From: Candidatus Gastranaerophilales bacterium | GTDB taxonomy: Bacteria > Cyanobacteriota > Vampirovibrionia > Gastranaerophilales > Gastranaerophilaceae | Direction: 5' to 3' | NCBI GenBank assembly: GCA_024695865.1 | Contig: JAILHI010000090.1 | Coordinates: 1 to 64,000, forward strand | DNA length: 64,000 nucleotides | Shown here: positions 35,132 to 43,977 of the stretch, piece by piece | Layout: every line of letters starts with the position of its first letter | How positions within the stretch are numbered: the first letter of the stretch is position 1 | Position numbers and translations under genes: made by a program | Notes under the pieces: model-generated | The model's database searches: none | What the model was told of the DNA's origin: nothing | What the model saw: only the letters and a program-made list of their open reading frames with translations

Positions 35132-38100
35132 TGTTTGCCCCTAATTTTACACCTGTTACCACTGTTACACCCTTACCTTTTTGTGTAACTCCTAATGCTC
35201 TATCTCCTAATTTTACCATATCTTCTCTGTGGCTCACTACTACAAATTGCGTATTTTTTGACTGTTCTTTGATGATGTTTGCAAGTTTGGGAACGTTGAG
35301 GATATCAAGAGGAGCATCAACTTCGTCCAGAGCGTAGAACGGAGCAGGCATATATCTTTGAATTGCAATAACGAGGGCAAGTGCCGTTAAGGCTTTTTCG
35401 CCGCCCGATAAGGCTATGAGTTTTTTGCTTTCTTTTCCTTTCGGCTTTGCAATCATACTCATTCCTGCATTGAACGGATTTTGTTCGTCCTCTAAAATCA
35501 GAGAACCTTCACCGTCTGCAAGTTGTTCAAAAATTTCTTTAAATTGAGAGTTGATTGCGTTAAAGGTTGTTAAAAAGGCTTCTTTTTTGGCATCGCCGTA
35601 TTGTGTCATTCTTTCTTCAATCTCTTTGCGTTCGTTTGAAAGAACGGATATTTTTTCATCGAGTTCGGCTTTTCTTGCCATTTGTTCGTCGTAACTTCTG
35701 ATTGCGTTCATATTTACAAGACCCAAATCGTCCATGCGCTTTTGGAGTCTTTGTATTTTTGCGGTAATTTCTTCCGTCGAAAGTTGCGGTGCAACGAGGG
35801 TTTCAACTTTAATACCCGCATTCTTTAATTCGTTTGTAATTTCTTCAAACAGGGGTTCAAGTTCTTTTCTTCTTGAGCGGAAAGATTCCAACTGTTCGTT
35901 TATTCTGTTAAGGTCGTTAACGAGAATATCTTTTTCTTTTTCTTTTTCAAGCAGTTCATTGTGAACGGCATCTCTTTCTTCCTGGAATTGTTTGAGTTTT
36001 TCGCCGAGTTCCTCTTTCTTTTTATCAAGAACTTTTAATTCTTCTTCAAGAGTTTTGATATCATTTGTATAACGGACTTTATCTTCTTCGAGTTTTATAT
36101 TTTCCTGTTTTGTTAATTCTATTTTTTCTTTATTGTCCGCAATAATTTGTTTTTGGAAATCAATAATATTTTGCTGATTTTGAATTTCGGAATTTTTGGC
36201 ATTGATTTTTGATTCAATATTTCTTATTCTGTCCTCAACAGCCTGAGTTTCCTGTCTTAATCTTAAAAGTTCGCCCTCGCTCATTTTGCTTTCAATTTCT
36301 TTGATTTGTTCATCAAGCGAAAGCATTTTGTTGTTTATTTCAACACGTTGTTCTTCGAGTTTATCAAGTTGTTTTTCGGCATTTTTTATGTTGTTTTCGG
36401 CGGCATTTATTTCTTTTTGCAGAGTTTCAATTTGTCCGTCCGCTTCCTGTGCCTGTCTTAAAAGGCTGCTTAATTCGAGTTTGGCTGTATTGTATGTATT
36501 CAAAGCATTTGAATAGTTTTGTCTTAACTTTTCCTGTCTTTCTTCAATACATTTTTTCTTTTCATCTAATTCACGGTATTGATTTACAAGTTCTTTTCCT
36601 TTATTTGTGCATTTTGTATATTCGTCTTCACTTACGGAGGCAAATTTCATGCCTGTTTTGTTTGTTCTGCCGCCGCCTGTTATTGCACCGCCTTTGTCAA
36701 ACAGTTCACCTGAGAGGGTAACCATTCTGTATTTACCCTGCAATCGTTTTGCAACTTCATAGTCCTCAACAATCAGAGTTTCTCCAAGTGCAAGAAAAAA
36801 AGCATCAAGGTATAAATCGTCAAAATCCACAAGATTTATCGCAAAATCAACAACACCTTTTTCTCTCGGTAAATTCAGAGAACGTGGTGCTTTTTGAATT
36901 TTATTTAACGGAATAAAGGTTGTTGTACCCGCTCTGCTTGATTTTAAAAGTTCAATGGCACTTTTTGCAACATCGGGGTCATCAACAACGATATTTCTCA
37001 TTCTGCCGCCCATTGCAACTTCAAGCGCCGTTGAATATTCTTCTTCAACCTTACCTAAATTCATAAGGCTGTTATGAACACCGTCTAATTTTGCATTTAA
37101 AACTGTATCGTTCGCTCTGTCTGAAAGGTTTGCGTTGACATCTTTTTGCGCTTCAAGTCTTGCAAGTTTTTTTCTTGTCAGGTCAATATCTCTTGCTTTG
37201 TCCTCCATTTCGCTTTTGATATTTGCAAGTTCAACGACTGAATTTTCCTGAATTTTTTTAATATCTTCAAGTTCTTTTGAAAGTTCATCAACCTGCAACT
37301 CTAATCTGTCTTTGTCGTCCGCAAAAGTTGCTTTAAAATTGTTTAATTCCTCAATTTTTTTTCTGTTTTTTTCTGTCAGAGTTTTATTTGAAGAAAGAGA
37401 ACTTTCAAGCGGGAAACTTTGCTTTTCAATATCAAGTTCCAGAACTCTGTATTTATCAAGTTCTTTCTGAAGTTCTGTTCTTTGGGCAATGAAAGCCTCT
37501 GCCGTTTGGTTTAATCCCGTTACTTCGGTTAAAATTCTTGTTCTTTCTTCTTCGGCAGTTTTTAAGGCAGTTTTAAAACCTTCAATTTCGGTTTCCCACA
37601 TTTGTTTGTTATTTTCAGAAGCATGAATTTTTTCATTTGCCTTTTCTATACCGTTTTCAAGTCCGTAAATAGTGCGTTTTAAGTTGTTGTGAATAGTGGT
37701 TTCAGCCTGAGTAATGGCATCGTTTTTTCTCTGTATTTTGCCTTTTACTTCTTCCGACTGTCTTATGACTTCAAGTTGTTCTTCTTCGCCGTTTGCCTTT
37801 ACTTTTGCCTGAATTTCCTTATATTTCTTTTCTGTTTCGGCAATGTCATCTTCGGTTTTTTTAAGGTCGTATTTCTTTTTTTCTTTTATTTTTCCCGATT
37901 CCAAAATGCTCTCATGAACAAGTTCAAGAGATTTTTTGTAATCAAAATATTTAACCGCCGAAACCTGACTTTCGAGAGTGGTTTTTTCGTTTTTTAAACC
38001 TTCGTATTTGAGCGCAACTTCTCTTTCTGCCGATAGTCTTTCGATAGTTTTTGCAAGTTCTTCAAGAATTATGTTTGTGTTTTCCACTCTTGATTCTACG

Positions 38101-38636
38101 ACCTGAAGTTCTTTTTCTGCGTTTTCGATTTGTCTGTCAAATTCCGCCGTTCCCGCAATTTCCTCAATCATTTTTCTTCTGTCTGTGTTTGAAGATGCGG
38201 CAATACCCGTAACATCGTTTTGCATTACAACGTTATAACTGTTCGGGGTGATGTTGTATTTTTCAAGTTCGTAGTGAATGTCGCTTAACGTGCTGACTTT
38301 GTCGTTAAGATAATAAATACTTATATAGCCTTGTGAACTTTTTTTAATTCTTCTTGCAACGGAAATTTCTTCATTTCCATCGCCTTCAAGTGCAAGTGTA
38401 ACCTTTACGTAGGCTTCGTTTTTCTTTGGCGGGTGGGTGGAAATGTAATCGGATAATTTTTCTGCACGCAAGGTTCTTGCAGAACCTAAACCCAGAGCAA
38501 ATAAAATACTGTCAATAATGTTGCTTTTACCCGAACCGTTAGGGCCCGCAACCGTAGTAAACCCCTGCAAAAATGGTATGGTAACCTTGTTTGCGAAAGA
38601 TTTAAAATGGTCTATTTCTAACGATTTGATATACAT
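35124..38636 (-). CDS. smc: Chromosome partition ATPase SMC
   Basis: 1170 residues from the ATG at 38636 (MYIKSLEIDHFKSF, with an AAAGG ribosome site); an ATG at 38699 would add 21 residues that do not fit the family. Walker A is GPNGSGKSN (31-39), two long coiled coils flank a hinge (about 500-680), and the signature LSGGEKALTAL starts near 1076 with Walker B ALDEVDAPLD following. It loads on DNA with ScpA and ScpB. It is head of the smc-scpA-scpB operon. Confidence 0.97.
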   Translation of the reverse strand: MYIKSLEIDHFKSFANKVTIPFLQGFTTVAGPNGSGKSNIIDSILFALGLGSARTLRAEKLSDYISTHPPKKNEAYVKVTLALEGDGNEEISVARRIKKSSQGYISIYYLNDKVSTLSDIHYELEKYNITPNSYNVVMQNDVTGIAASSNTDRRKMIEEIAGTAEFDRQIENAEKELQVVESRVENTNIILEELAKTIERLSAEREVALKYEGLKNEKTTLESQVSAVKYFDYKKSLELVHESILESGKIKEKKKYDLKKTEDDIAETEKKYKEIQAKVKANGEEEQLEVIRQSEEVKGKIQRKNDAITQAETTIHNNLKRTIYGLENGIEKANEKIHASENNKQMWETEIEGFKTALKTAEEERTRILTEVTGLNQTAEAFIAQRTELQKELDKYRVLELDIEKQSFPLESSLSSNKTLTEKNRKKIEELNNFKATFADDKDRLELQVDELSKELEDIKKIQENSVVELANIKSEMEDKARDIDLTRKKLARLEAQKDVNANLSDRANDTVLNAKLDGVHNSLMNLGKVEEEYSTALEVAMGGRMRNIVVDDPDVAKSAIELLKSSRAGTTTFIPLNKIQKAPRSLNLPREKGVVDFAINLVDFDDLYLDAFFLALGETLIVEDYEVAKRLQGKYRMVTLSGELFDKGGAITGGGRTNKTGMKFASVSEDEYTKCTNKGKELVNQYRELDEKKKCIEERQEKLRQNYSNALNTYNTAKLELSSLLRQAQEADGQIETLQKEINAAENNIKNAEKQLDKLEEQRVEINNKMLSLDEQIKEIESKMSEGELLRLRQETQAVEDRIRNIESKINAKNSEIQNQQNIIDFQKQIIADNKEKIELTKQENIKLEEDKVRYTNDIKTLEEELKVLDKKKEELGEKLKQFQEERDAVHNELLEKEKEKDILVNDLNRINEQLESFRSRRKELEPLFEEITNELKNAGIKVETLVAPQLSTEEITAKIQRLQKRMDDLGLVNMNAIRSYDEQMARKAELDEKISVLSNERKEIEERMTQYGDAKKEAFLTTFNAINSQFKEIFEQLADGEGSLILEDEQNPFNAGMSMIAKPKGKESKKLIALSGGEKALTALALVIAIQRYMPAPFYALDEVDAPLDILNVPKLANIIKEQSKNTQFVVVSHREDMVKLGDRALGVTQKGKGVTVVTGVKLGANNG

Positions 38637-38747
38637 TTTGACTAAACCTTTGTCGGATAATTTCCCACAATAATCCTCATTATGTATATTAGACAACATT
38701 TTGTTGTTGAGGTCAAAATCGTAACATGTTTGTAATAGTTTTTGGTT

Positions 38748-38880
38748 TTTTACGTCATTGCGAGAAAATCTTTGATTTTCGTGGCAATCCGGTTCAGTTT
38801 TAGGGATTACTTCGTCACTTCGTTCCTCGTAACGCCGTTTATTGCGAGCGATGTGAAATTAATTTGCCCGACGTGGCAAA
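38748..38880. repeat. Repeat copy between smc and the LUD gene
   Basis: ATTGC (38757-38761) and GCAAT (38884-like position 38784-38788) enclose GAAAATC-TTT-GATTTTC. The rest has CGTTCCTCGTAACGCCGTTT and GACGTGGCAAAC segments of the family. Confidence 0.7.
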
Positions 38881-38885
38881 CTTTT

Positions 38886-39539
38886 TTAATATCCCAGATT
38901 TTCGTTAACCAAAATAACGTTTATTCTGCCTTTCGGGAACGACAAACGTGTTGTTACAATTTGGGAGCAGATACTCGTTTCCGATTTACATTCCGAACAA
39001 CTGCCCGTTACGTTGCAGGGTGTCTGCATATTTTCCCAGATTCCCGCAATTCTCTTTGCGTTAATCGGTGCGGCGTAATTTTTTGCTCTTGAAACAGCAT
39101 CGTTTAAGGTTTTTGCAATTTTGTTCATTCCCGCAATAACGATTACTCTTTTAGGGCCGTAACACAGTGCGGAAACTCTGTTTCCCGTTCCGTCTATGTT
39201 GACGAGTTCCCCGTCCTCTGATATTGCGTTTGCACTCATCAGAAAGACATCGCAAAACATTCCCTGTTTTACAAGTTCGAGTTTTTCTTCTTTTGACTTT
39301 GCTTTGTCACGGTTGATGGTTTTGTAACCGTTATCTTCCAGAAACGTTTTTATTCCTGTTTCTTCAAGAGTCATCGAACCGCCCCAAGAGATTGTTTCTT
39401 CTTTTGAAATGAGGTTTTGAAGTTCTTTGATTAATTCTTCTTTGTTTTCGCAGTAAAAAGCGTTAAAGTTACGTTTTTTAAAGTTTTCGATAACTTTTTT
39501 TGCAAGCAGTTCGTTTCTTTGAAATTCAATCTTGTTCAT
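38886..39539 (-). CDS. LUD-domain (LutC/YkgG-like) protein
   Basis: 217 residues. SWGGSMTLEETGIKTFLEDN, DVFLMSANAISEDGELVNID and GNRVSALCYGPKRVIVIAGMNK are the conserved parts of LUD-domain proteins related to lactate-utilisation LutC. The end has a cysteine set (CNVTGSCSECKSETSICSQI) followed by KGRINVILVNENLGY, which is found in one branch of the family in anaerobes. No LutA or LutB partner is nearby, so a role in lactate oxidation is not shown. Confidence 0.85.
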   Translation of the reverse strand: MNKIEFQRNELLAKKVIENFKKRNFNAFYCENKEELIKELQNLISKEETISWGGSMTLEETGIKTFLEDNGYKTINRDKAKSKEEKLELVKQGMFCDVFLMSANAISEDGELVNIDGTGNRVSALCYGPKRVIVIAGMNKIAKTLNDAVSRAKNYAAPINAKRIAGIWENMQTPCNVTGSCSECKSETSICSQIVTTRLSFPKGRINVILVNENLGY

Positions 39540-39646
39540 TTTTAAATCCTTATTTAAAAATTTGCCCTATGTTTGTAAAAATTATACAATAACAAGAGAA
39601 ATAAAGTCTTTATATTAATTTAATATTATTAAATCATTTTCTATTG

Positions 39647-39652
39647 TATAAT
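39647..39652 (+). promoter_or_regulatory. TATAAT box of glmS
   Basis: TTGTATAAT 28 bases before the ATG of glmS. The leader is too short for a glmS ribozyme. Confidence 0.5.
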
Positions 39653-39679
39653 TTAAAAAACAGCGTTTTGGAGAAAAAT

Positions 39680-41527
39680 ATGTGCGGAATAGTCGGATAT
39701 ACGGGTAAAAGAAATGTCATAGATGTATTAATGACGGGTCTTGTGAGTTTGGAATACAGAGGATATGATTCTGCGGGAATAGCGATAAATAACGACGGCG
39801 AAATAAAGGTATATAAAGCAATCGGCAAATTGGGCAATTTAAAAACCCTTTTGGAAGAAAAAAAGAGTGAAATAACAAATGTCAAAAGCGGTATCGGCCA
39901 TATCAGATGGGCTACTCACGGCGGAGCCACCGAATTTAACGCACATCCGCATACGTGTACCTGCGGAAAACTAGTTGTGGTTCACAACGGAATTATCGAA
40001 AATTTTAAAGAGTTAAAAGAAGTTCTCACAAAAGAGGGCTGCGTTTTCCGTTCACAAACCGATACCGAAACCATTGCACACCTTTTTGCAAGAGAATACG
40101 GAAAAACTCATAATCTTAAAGAAGCCGTTAAAAACGGATTAAAGGAATTAAAAGGCGCTTATGCAATCTGTGTAATGCACAAGGACGAACCTGACACAAT
40201 TGTTGCAACAAGAAAAAATGCTCCGCTTTTAATCGGACTCGGCGAGGGTGAAAACTTTATCGCAAGCGATATCCCCGCTTTTATTGAATACACGAAAAAG
40301 GCAATCTATCTGGACGACGGCGATATTGCGGTTGTAAAGGCTGACGGGCTTGAATTTTATAATGAAAAAGATGAAAAAATCACAAAGAAAATCGAGCAGT
40401 TACCCTGGGAACCCGTTGCGTTAAGCAAAATGGGCTACAAACACTTTATGCTCAAAGAAATTCACGAGCAGCCCGATGTTATCAGAAACGTTCTGAACGG
40501 AAAACTGTTTGATATAGACGAGCCGATTGTTTTAAATGAAGTTCAGATTGACAACGAAACCCTGAAAAAATTAAACAGAATAGAAATTATTGCCTGCGGA
40601 ACGTCTTTGCATGCGGCAATGGTCGGAAAGTACATCATTGAGGACTTTACGGGTATTGCGGTTGATGTTGAACCGTCAAGCGAATACATTTACAGAAAAA
40701 CGGTTACGAACGAAAAAACTCTCGTAATCGGTGTTTCACAATCGGGTGAAACGGCAGATACAATAACCGCTATCAGACAGGCGAAAGAAAAAGGCGCCCA
40801 TGTTTTGATTATCACAAACAGGCCCGATTCAAGCATGGCAAGATATGCAGATAGTTTAATCCCTGTTTCTGCGGGTATTGAAATAAGCGTTGCCGCAACA
40901 AAATCTTATACCGCACAACTTTTATCTTTTTACCTTTTGGCAATCAAAATGGCTGAAATTAAAAATTCTATGCCGAAAGAATATCTTAAAACCCTTAAAC
41001 ACGAACTTATACAGGTTCCCGTTAAGTTGGAAGAAATTTTAAACAATAAAGAGGAAATCAAAAAATGTGCGAGAAAATTTGCAAATTATAAGAATTTTAT
41101 CTTTATTGCAAGAGGAATAAACTTGGCAACAGCCTTAGAGGGTGCGCTGAAACTTAAAGAAATCAGTTACATTAATGCTACGGGTTATGCTGCAGGCGAA
41201 CTGAAACACGGGCCTATTGCAATGCTCGATGAAACAATGCCTGTTCTTTCCATTTTAATTCCGGGCGGTATTACCTACGATAAAATTTTATCAAACAGCG
41301 AGGAAGCAAAGGCAAGAAACGCAAGGCTTATCGCTTTGACCTCGTCCGAGGACGAACATTTGTATGATATTTTTGAAAATGTTATAAAAATTCCGCCTAT
41401 TCCCGAAATTTTATCACCGATAACGGCAAATGTACCATGTCAACTTCTGGCTTATTACATTTCGGAATTTTTGGGCAAGGATGTTGACCAGCCGAGGAAC
41501 CTCGCTAAATCGGTAACGGTAGAATAA
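39680..41527 (+). CDS. glmS: Glutamine-fructose-6-phosphate aminotransferase (isomerizing)
   Basis: 615 residues from MCGIVGYTG at 39680, which has a GGAG ribosome site; after Met removal the Cys becomes the N-terminal nucleophile for glutamine hydrolysis. An N-terminal class-II amidotransferase domain (1-240) is followed by two SIS sugar-isomerase domains (CGTSLHAA, SQSGETADT; then the second around residue 460), and the end DQPRNLAKSVTVE is the normal GlmS tail. It makes glucosamine-6-phosphate for peptidoglycan and LPS. Its stop overlaps the start of a 52-residue ORF. Confidence 0.97.
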   Translation: MCGIVGYTGKRNVIDVLMTGLVSLEYRGYDSAGIAINNDGEIKVYKAIGKLGNLKTLLEEKKSEITNVKSGIGHIRWATHGGATEFNAHPHTCTCGKLVVVHNGIIENFKELKEVLTKEGCVFRSQTDTETIAHLFAREYGKTHNLKEAVKNGLKELKGAYAICVMHKDEPDTIVATRKNAPLLIGLGEGENFIASDIPAFIEYTKKAIYLDDGDIAVVKADGLEFYNEKDEKITKKIEQLPWEPVALSKMGYKHFMLKEIHEQPDVIRNVLNGKLFDIDEPIVLNEVQIDNETLKKLNRIEIIACGTSLHAAMVGKYIIEDFTGIAVDVEPSSEYIYRKTVTNEKTLVIGVSQSGETADTITAIRQAKEKGAHVLIITNRPDSSMARYADSLIPVSAGIEISVAATKSYTAQLLSFYLLAIKMAEIKNSMPKEYLKTLKHELIQVPVKLEEILNNKEEIKKCARKFANYKNFIFIARGINLATALEGALKLKEISYINATGYAAGELKHGPIAMLDETMPVLSILIPGGITYDKILSNSEEAKARNARLIALTSSEDEHLYDIFENVIKIPPIPEILSPITANVPCQLLAYYISEFLGKDVDQPRNLAKSVTVE

Positions 41528-41685
41528 TGATAACGACAGAGCAAATACGGGTACCTAAAAAACTTCCTTTTGATTCGGATTATGTTGAAAAATTTTTTGA
41601 GGAAAAGGGGCTTGATGTTTTGCGCTGGGCGGTTGTAGATGTTACGGAAGAAGAATTTGTCATTGATGCAGCGGTTTTTGCGTAG
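41527..41685 (+). CDS. 52-residue ORF coupled to glmS
   Basis: The stop of glmS and the ATG share one base (TAATG), which usually means translational coupling. The frame reads MITTEQIRVPKKLPFDSDYV, then EKFFEEKGLDVLRWAVVDVT and ends EEEFVIDAAVFA. It is acidic, has no signal peptide and shows an alternating helix-strand pattern like a small folded domain. The stop codon (41683-41685) falls at the first bases of an intergenic repeat (GTAGGACGAAGTCC), so an originally longer protein may have been cut. The family is unknown to me. Confidence 0.6.
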   Translation: MITTEQIRVPKKLPFDSDYVEKFFEEKGLDVLRWAVVDVTEEEFVIDAAVFA

Positions 41686-41890
41686 GACGAAGTCCGAAGT
41701 AGCAAAAAACAAAAATTTGTCATTCTGAGGCTTTGCCGAAGAATCCAGCCGATTTTTTAAAAATATCATGTTGGCTGGATACTTCACCCTTTCGGGTTCA
41801 GTATGACAAAATAAGGGATTGCCACGAAAATCAAAGATTTTCTCGCAATGACACCATATTGCAGTTGCAGGGTAGACTTTAGTCTGCCGA
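41683..41890. repeat. Mosaic repeats after glmS
   Basis: GTAGGACGAAGTCCGAAGTA at the start, TGTCATTCTGAGGCTTTGCC from 41718, a GGCTGGAT segment, then ATTGC (41818) ... GCAAT (41845) around GAAAATC-AAA-GATTTTC, and the palindrome GGTAGACTTTAGTCTGCC (41871-41888). No gene is seen. Confidence 0.75.
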
Positions 41891-41944
41891 AAATCTGTCT
41901 TCCCTCTAATCACAAATTAAATTTATCATCAGTATTTTTTGTGT

Positions 41945-41950
41945 TATAAT
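41945..41950 (+). promoter_or_regulatory. TATAAT box of the ATP-grasp gene
   Basis: GTTATAAT 34 bases before the ATG at 41985, which has an AGAAGG ribosome site. Confidence 0.5.
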
Positions 41951-41984
41951 CTGGTTGATTAAGAATAAAAAGAAGGTATAAATT

Positions 41985-43181
41985 ATGAATTTTGTATTTA
42001 TTTCACCTAATTTTCCGCATACATACTGGATGTTTTGCGACAGATTACGCAGAAACGGTGTAAACGTTTTAGGTATCGGCGATGCACCTTATTTTGAACT
42101 TGAAGATTCACTTAAAAACTCTTTAAACGAATATTATAAAGTAGATTCTCTGGAAAACTACTGGGCTGTAAGAGAAGCCGTCAGATATTTTTCGGAAAAA
42201 TACGGACACATCGACTGGCTCGAATCAAACAACGAATACTGGCTTGAACAGGATGCAAAACTGCGTTCGGAATTTAATATCACAACAGGCATACACCCTC
42301 ACGACCTTGAACCTTGGAAACACAAATCTTTAATGCATAAAATCTATACGGAAGCAGGTATTCCGAAAGCACGTCAGATAGTTGTTTCTTCTTTGGAACT
42401 TGCAAAAGATTTTATCAGAGAAATCGGCGGTTATCCTGTTTGTGCAAAACCCGATGTTGGTGTCGGCGCTGCTTCAACCTATAAAATCGAAAACGATCAG
42501 CAGTTGGAAGACTTTTTCAGAACAAAACCTCCCATTGTTTACGTAATGGAAGAATTTATCGAAGGCAATATCTGTTCTTACGATGCAATCGTTGATTCGG
42601 ACAGCAATCCTCTGTTTGAATCAATGGGCTTTTTCCCGCCGTCAATTGCAGATATTCTGAACAAAAACCTTGACCTTTATTTCCACATCAACAAGCAGGT
42701 TGACCCGAAATTACAGGAATTAGGCAGAAAAACAGTAAAAGCCTTTAAGGTTAAAAACCGTTTTGTTCACCTCGAATTTTTCTGTTTAACAAAGGCTAAC
42801 TCACATATCGGCGAAGTCGGTGATTTTGCGGCATTAGAAGTCAATATGCGTCCCGCAGGCGGTTACACTCCCGATATGATGAACTTTGCTCATTCTACCG
42901 ATGTTTATCAGATTTGGGCTGATATGATTACGACAAACAAACGTATCTTAAAGCCCGACGGTGATGACTATTTCTGCTATTATGTAAGCAGACGTGACCA
43001 CATTCACTATCTGCACTCTCATGAGGAAGTTTCAAGCAAATACTGGAATATTCTGAAAATGAACGAACGCATGCCCGAAGTTTTGTCAGGCGCAATGGGC
43101 TCACAAATGTATGTAGCATGCTTTGCTGAAAAAGAAGATGCGAAAGAATTTGTTAACTTCATTCTCGCAAGAGCGGAATAG
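41985..43181 (+). CDS. ATP-grasp domain protein
   Basis: 398 residues. The ATP-grasp parts are visible: a pre-ATP-grasp Rossmann half, then GGYPVCAKPDVGVGAASTYKI, YVMEEFIEGNICSYDAIVD, FVHLEFF and ALEVNMRPAGGYTPDMMN, which holds the metal-binding Glu/Asn. Enzymes of this type ligate a carboxylate to an amine or thiol using ATP. It is followed after 2 bases by an esterase gene, so the two probably act on the same small compound. The substrate is unknown. Confidence 0.85.
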   Translation: MNFVFISPNFPHTYWMFCDRLRRNGVNVLGIGDAPYFELEDSLKNSLNEYYKVDSLENYWAVREAVRYFSEKYGHIDWLESNNEYWLEQDAKLRSEFNITTGIHPHDLEPWKHKSLMHKIYTEAGIPKARQIVVSSLELAKDFIREIGGYPVCAKPDVGVGAASTYKIENDQQLEDFFRTKPPIVYVMEEFIEGNICSYDAIVDSDSNPLFESMGFFPPSIADILNKNLDLYFHINKQVDPKLQELGRKTVKAFKVKNRFVHLEFFCLTKANSHIGEVGDFAALEVNMRPAGGYTPDMMNFAHSTDVYQIWADMITTNKRILKPDGDDYFCYYVSRRDHIHYLHSHEEVSSKYWNILKMNERMPEVLSGAMGSQMYVACFAEKEDAKEFVNFILARAE

Positions 43182-43183
43182 TA

Positions 43184-43921
43184 ATGAGGGAATGTTATTT
43201 CAAAGAATACAGTAATTTTCTCGAAAGAGATATGGAATATGCCGTTTTTGGTTCGGAAGGCAAGTTATGTCTTGCCTTCATCGAACAGGACGGCCATTAT
43301 TATGATTACAAAAACTTTGGAATGATAGAGGCCATAAGTCCGTGGATTGAAAAAGGGATAATAAAAGTTGTCTGCGTTGACAGCATAGACAAAGAAACGT
43401 GGTCTTTTGAAGCGGGCGACCCTCATAAAAGGATTGAACTTCACGAAAAATGGTATCATTACGTTATTGACGAACTTTTGCCGAAATATCTGCCAAAGGG
43501 TGAAAAGGCAATGGCGACGGGTGTCAGCATGGGCGGATTTCATGCGGCAAATGTGTTTTTCCGCCGACCCGATTTGTTTGATATTTTCCTGTCGTTAAGC
43601 GGTGTTTTTAATGCCGATTTCTTTATGCACGGGTATATGGATTCTCTTGTTTACGATAATTCGCCCGTCCATTATCTTCGCAACATGCCTGACGACCACC
43701 CGTGGCGTGATTTATATGAAAAAAGTACAATTATTGCCTGTGCGGGTCACGGCCCGTTTGAAGAAATTTTGCTCGAAGGAACGGAGCAGTTAGACAGGGT
43801 TTTGCAGGAAAAAAATATAACTCACTGGTTTGATTATTGGGGTTACGATGTTACTCACGACTGGTGCTGGTGGCATAAACAGATGAAATACTTTTTGACT
43901 TATATCTTTGGCGAAGCATGA
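43184..43921 (+). CDS. Esterase of the esterase-D/Fes type (alpha/beta hydrolase)
   Basis: 245 residues. The nucleophile elbow GVSMGGFHA, preceded by the YHYVIDELLPKYLP helix, places Ser in the usual spot of PF00756 esterases; AGHGPFEE and WGYDVTHDWCWWHK supply candidate Asp and His. No signal peptide, so cytosolic. It has a 2-base gap to the ATP-grasp gene and is probably co-transcribed. Confidence 0.82.
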   Translation: MRECYFKEYSNFLERDMEYAVFGSEGKLCLAFIEQDGHYYDYKNFGMIEAISPWIEKGIIKVVCVDSIDKETWSFEAGDPHKRIELHEKWYHYVIDELLPKYLPKGEKAMATGVSMGGFHAANVFFRRPDLFDIFLSLSGVFNADFFMHGYMDSLVYDNSPVHYLRNMPDDHPWRDLYEKSTIIACAGHGPFEEILLEGTEQLDRVLQEKNITHWFDYWGYDVTHDWCWWHKQMKYFLTYIFGEA

Positions 43922-43977
43922 TAACTAATATGCTTGCGACCGCAAAGTGCAGGTTGGGTGAAACCAAACGAATAATT

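Noticed and set aside
39601-39679. glmS ribozyme upstream of glmS
   Set aside because: The promoter box is only 28 bases from the ATG, leaving no room for the ribozyme.
41455-41913. Minus-strand frame of 152 codons overlapping the end of glmS
   Set aside because: It runs antisense to the conserved GlmS tail and through a repeat.
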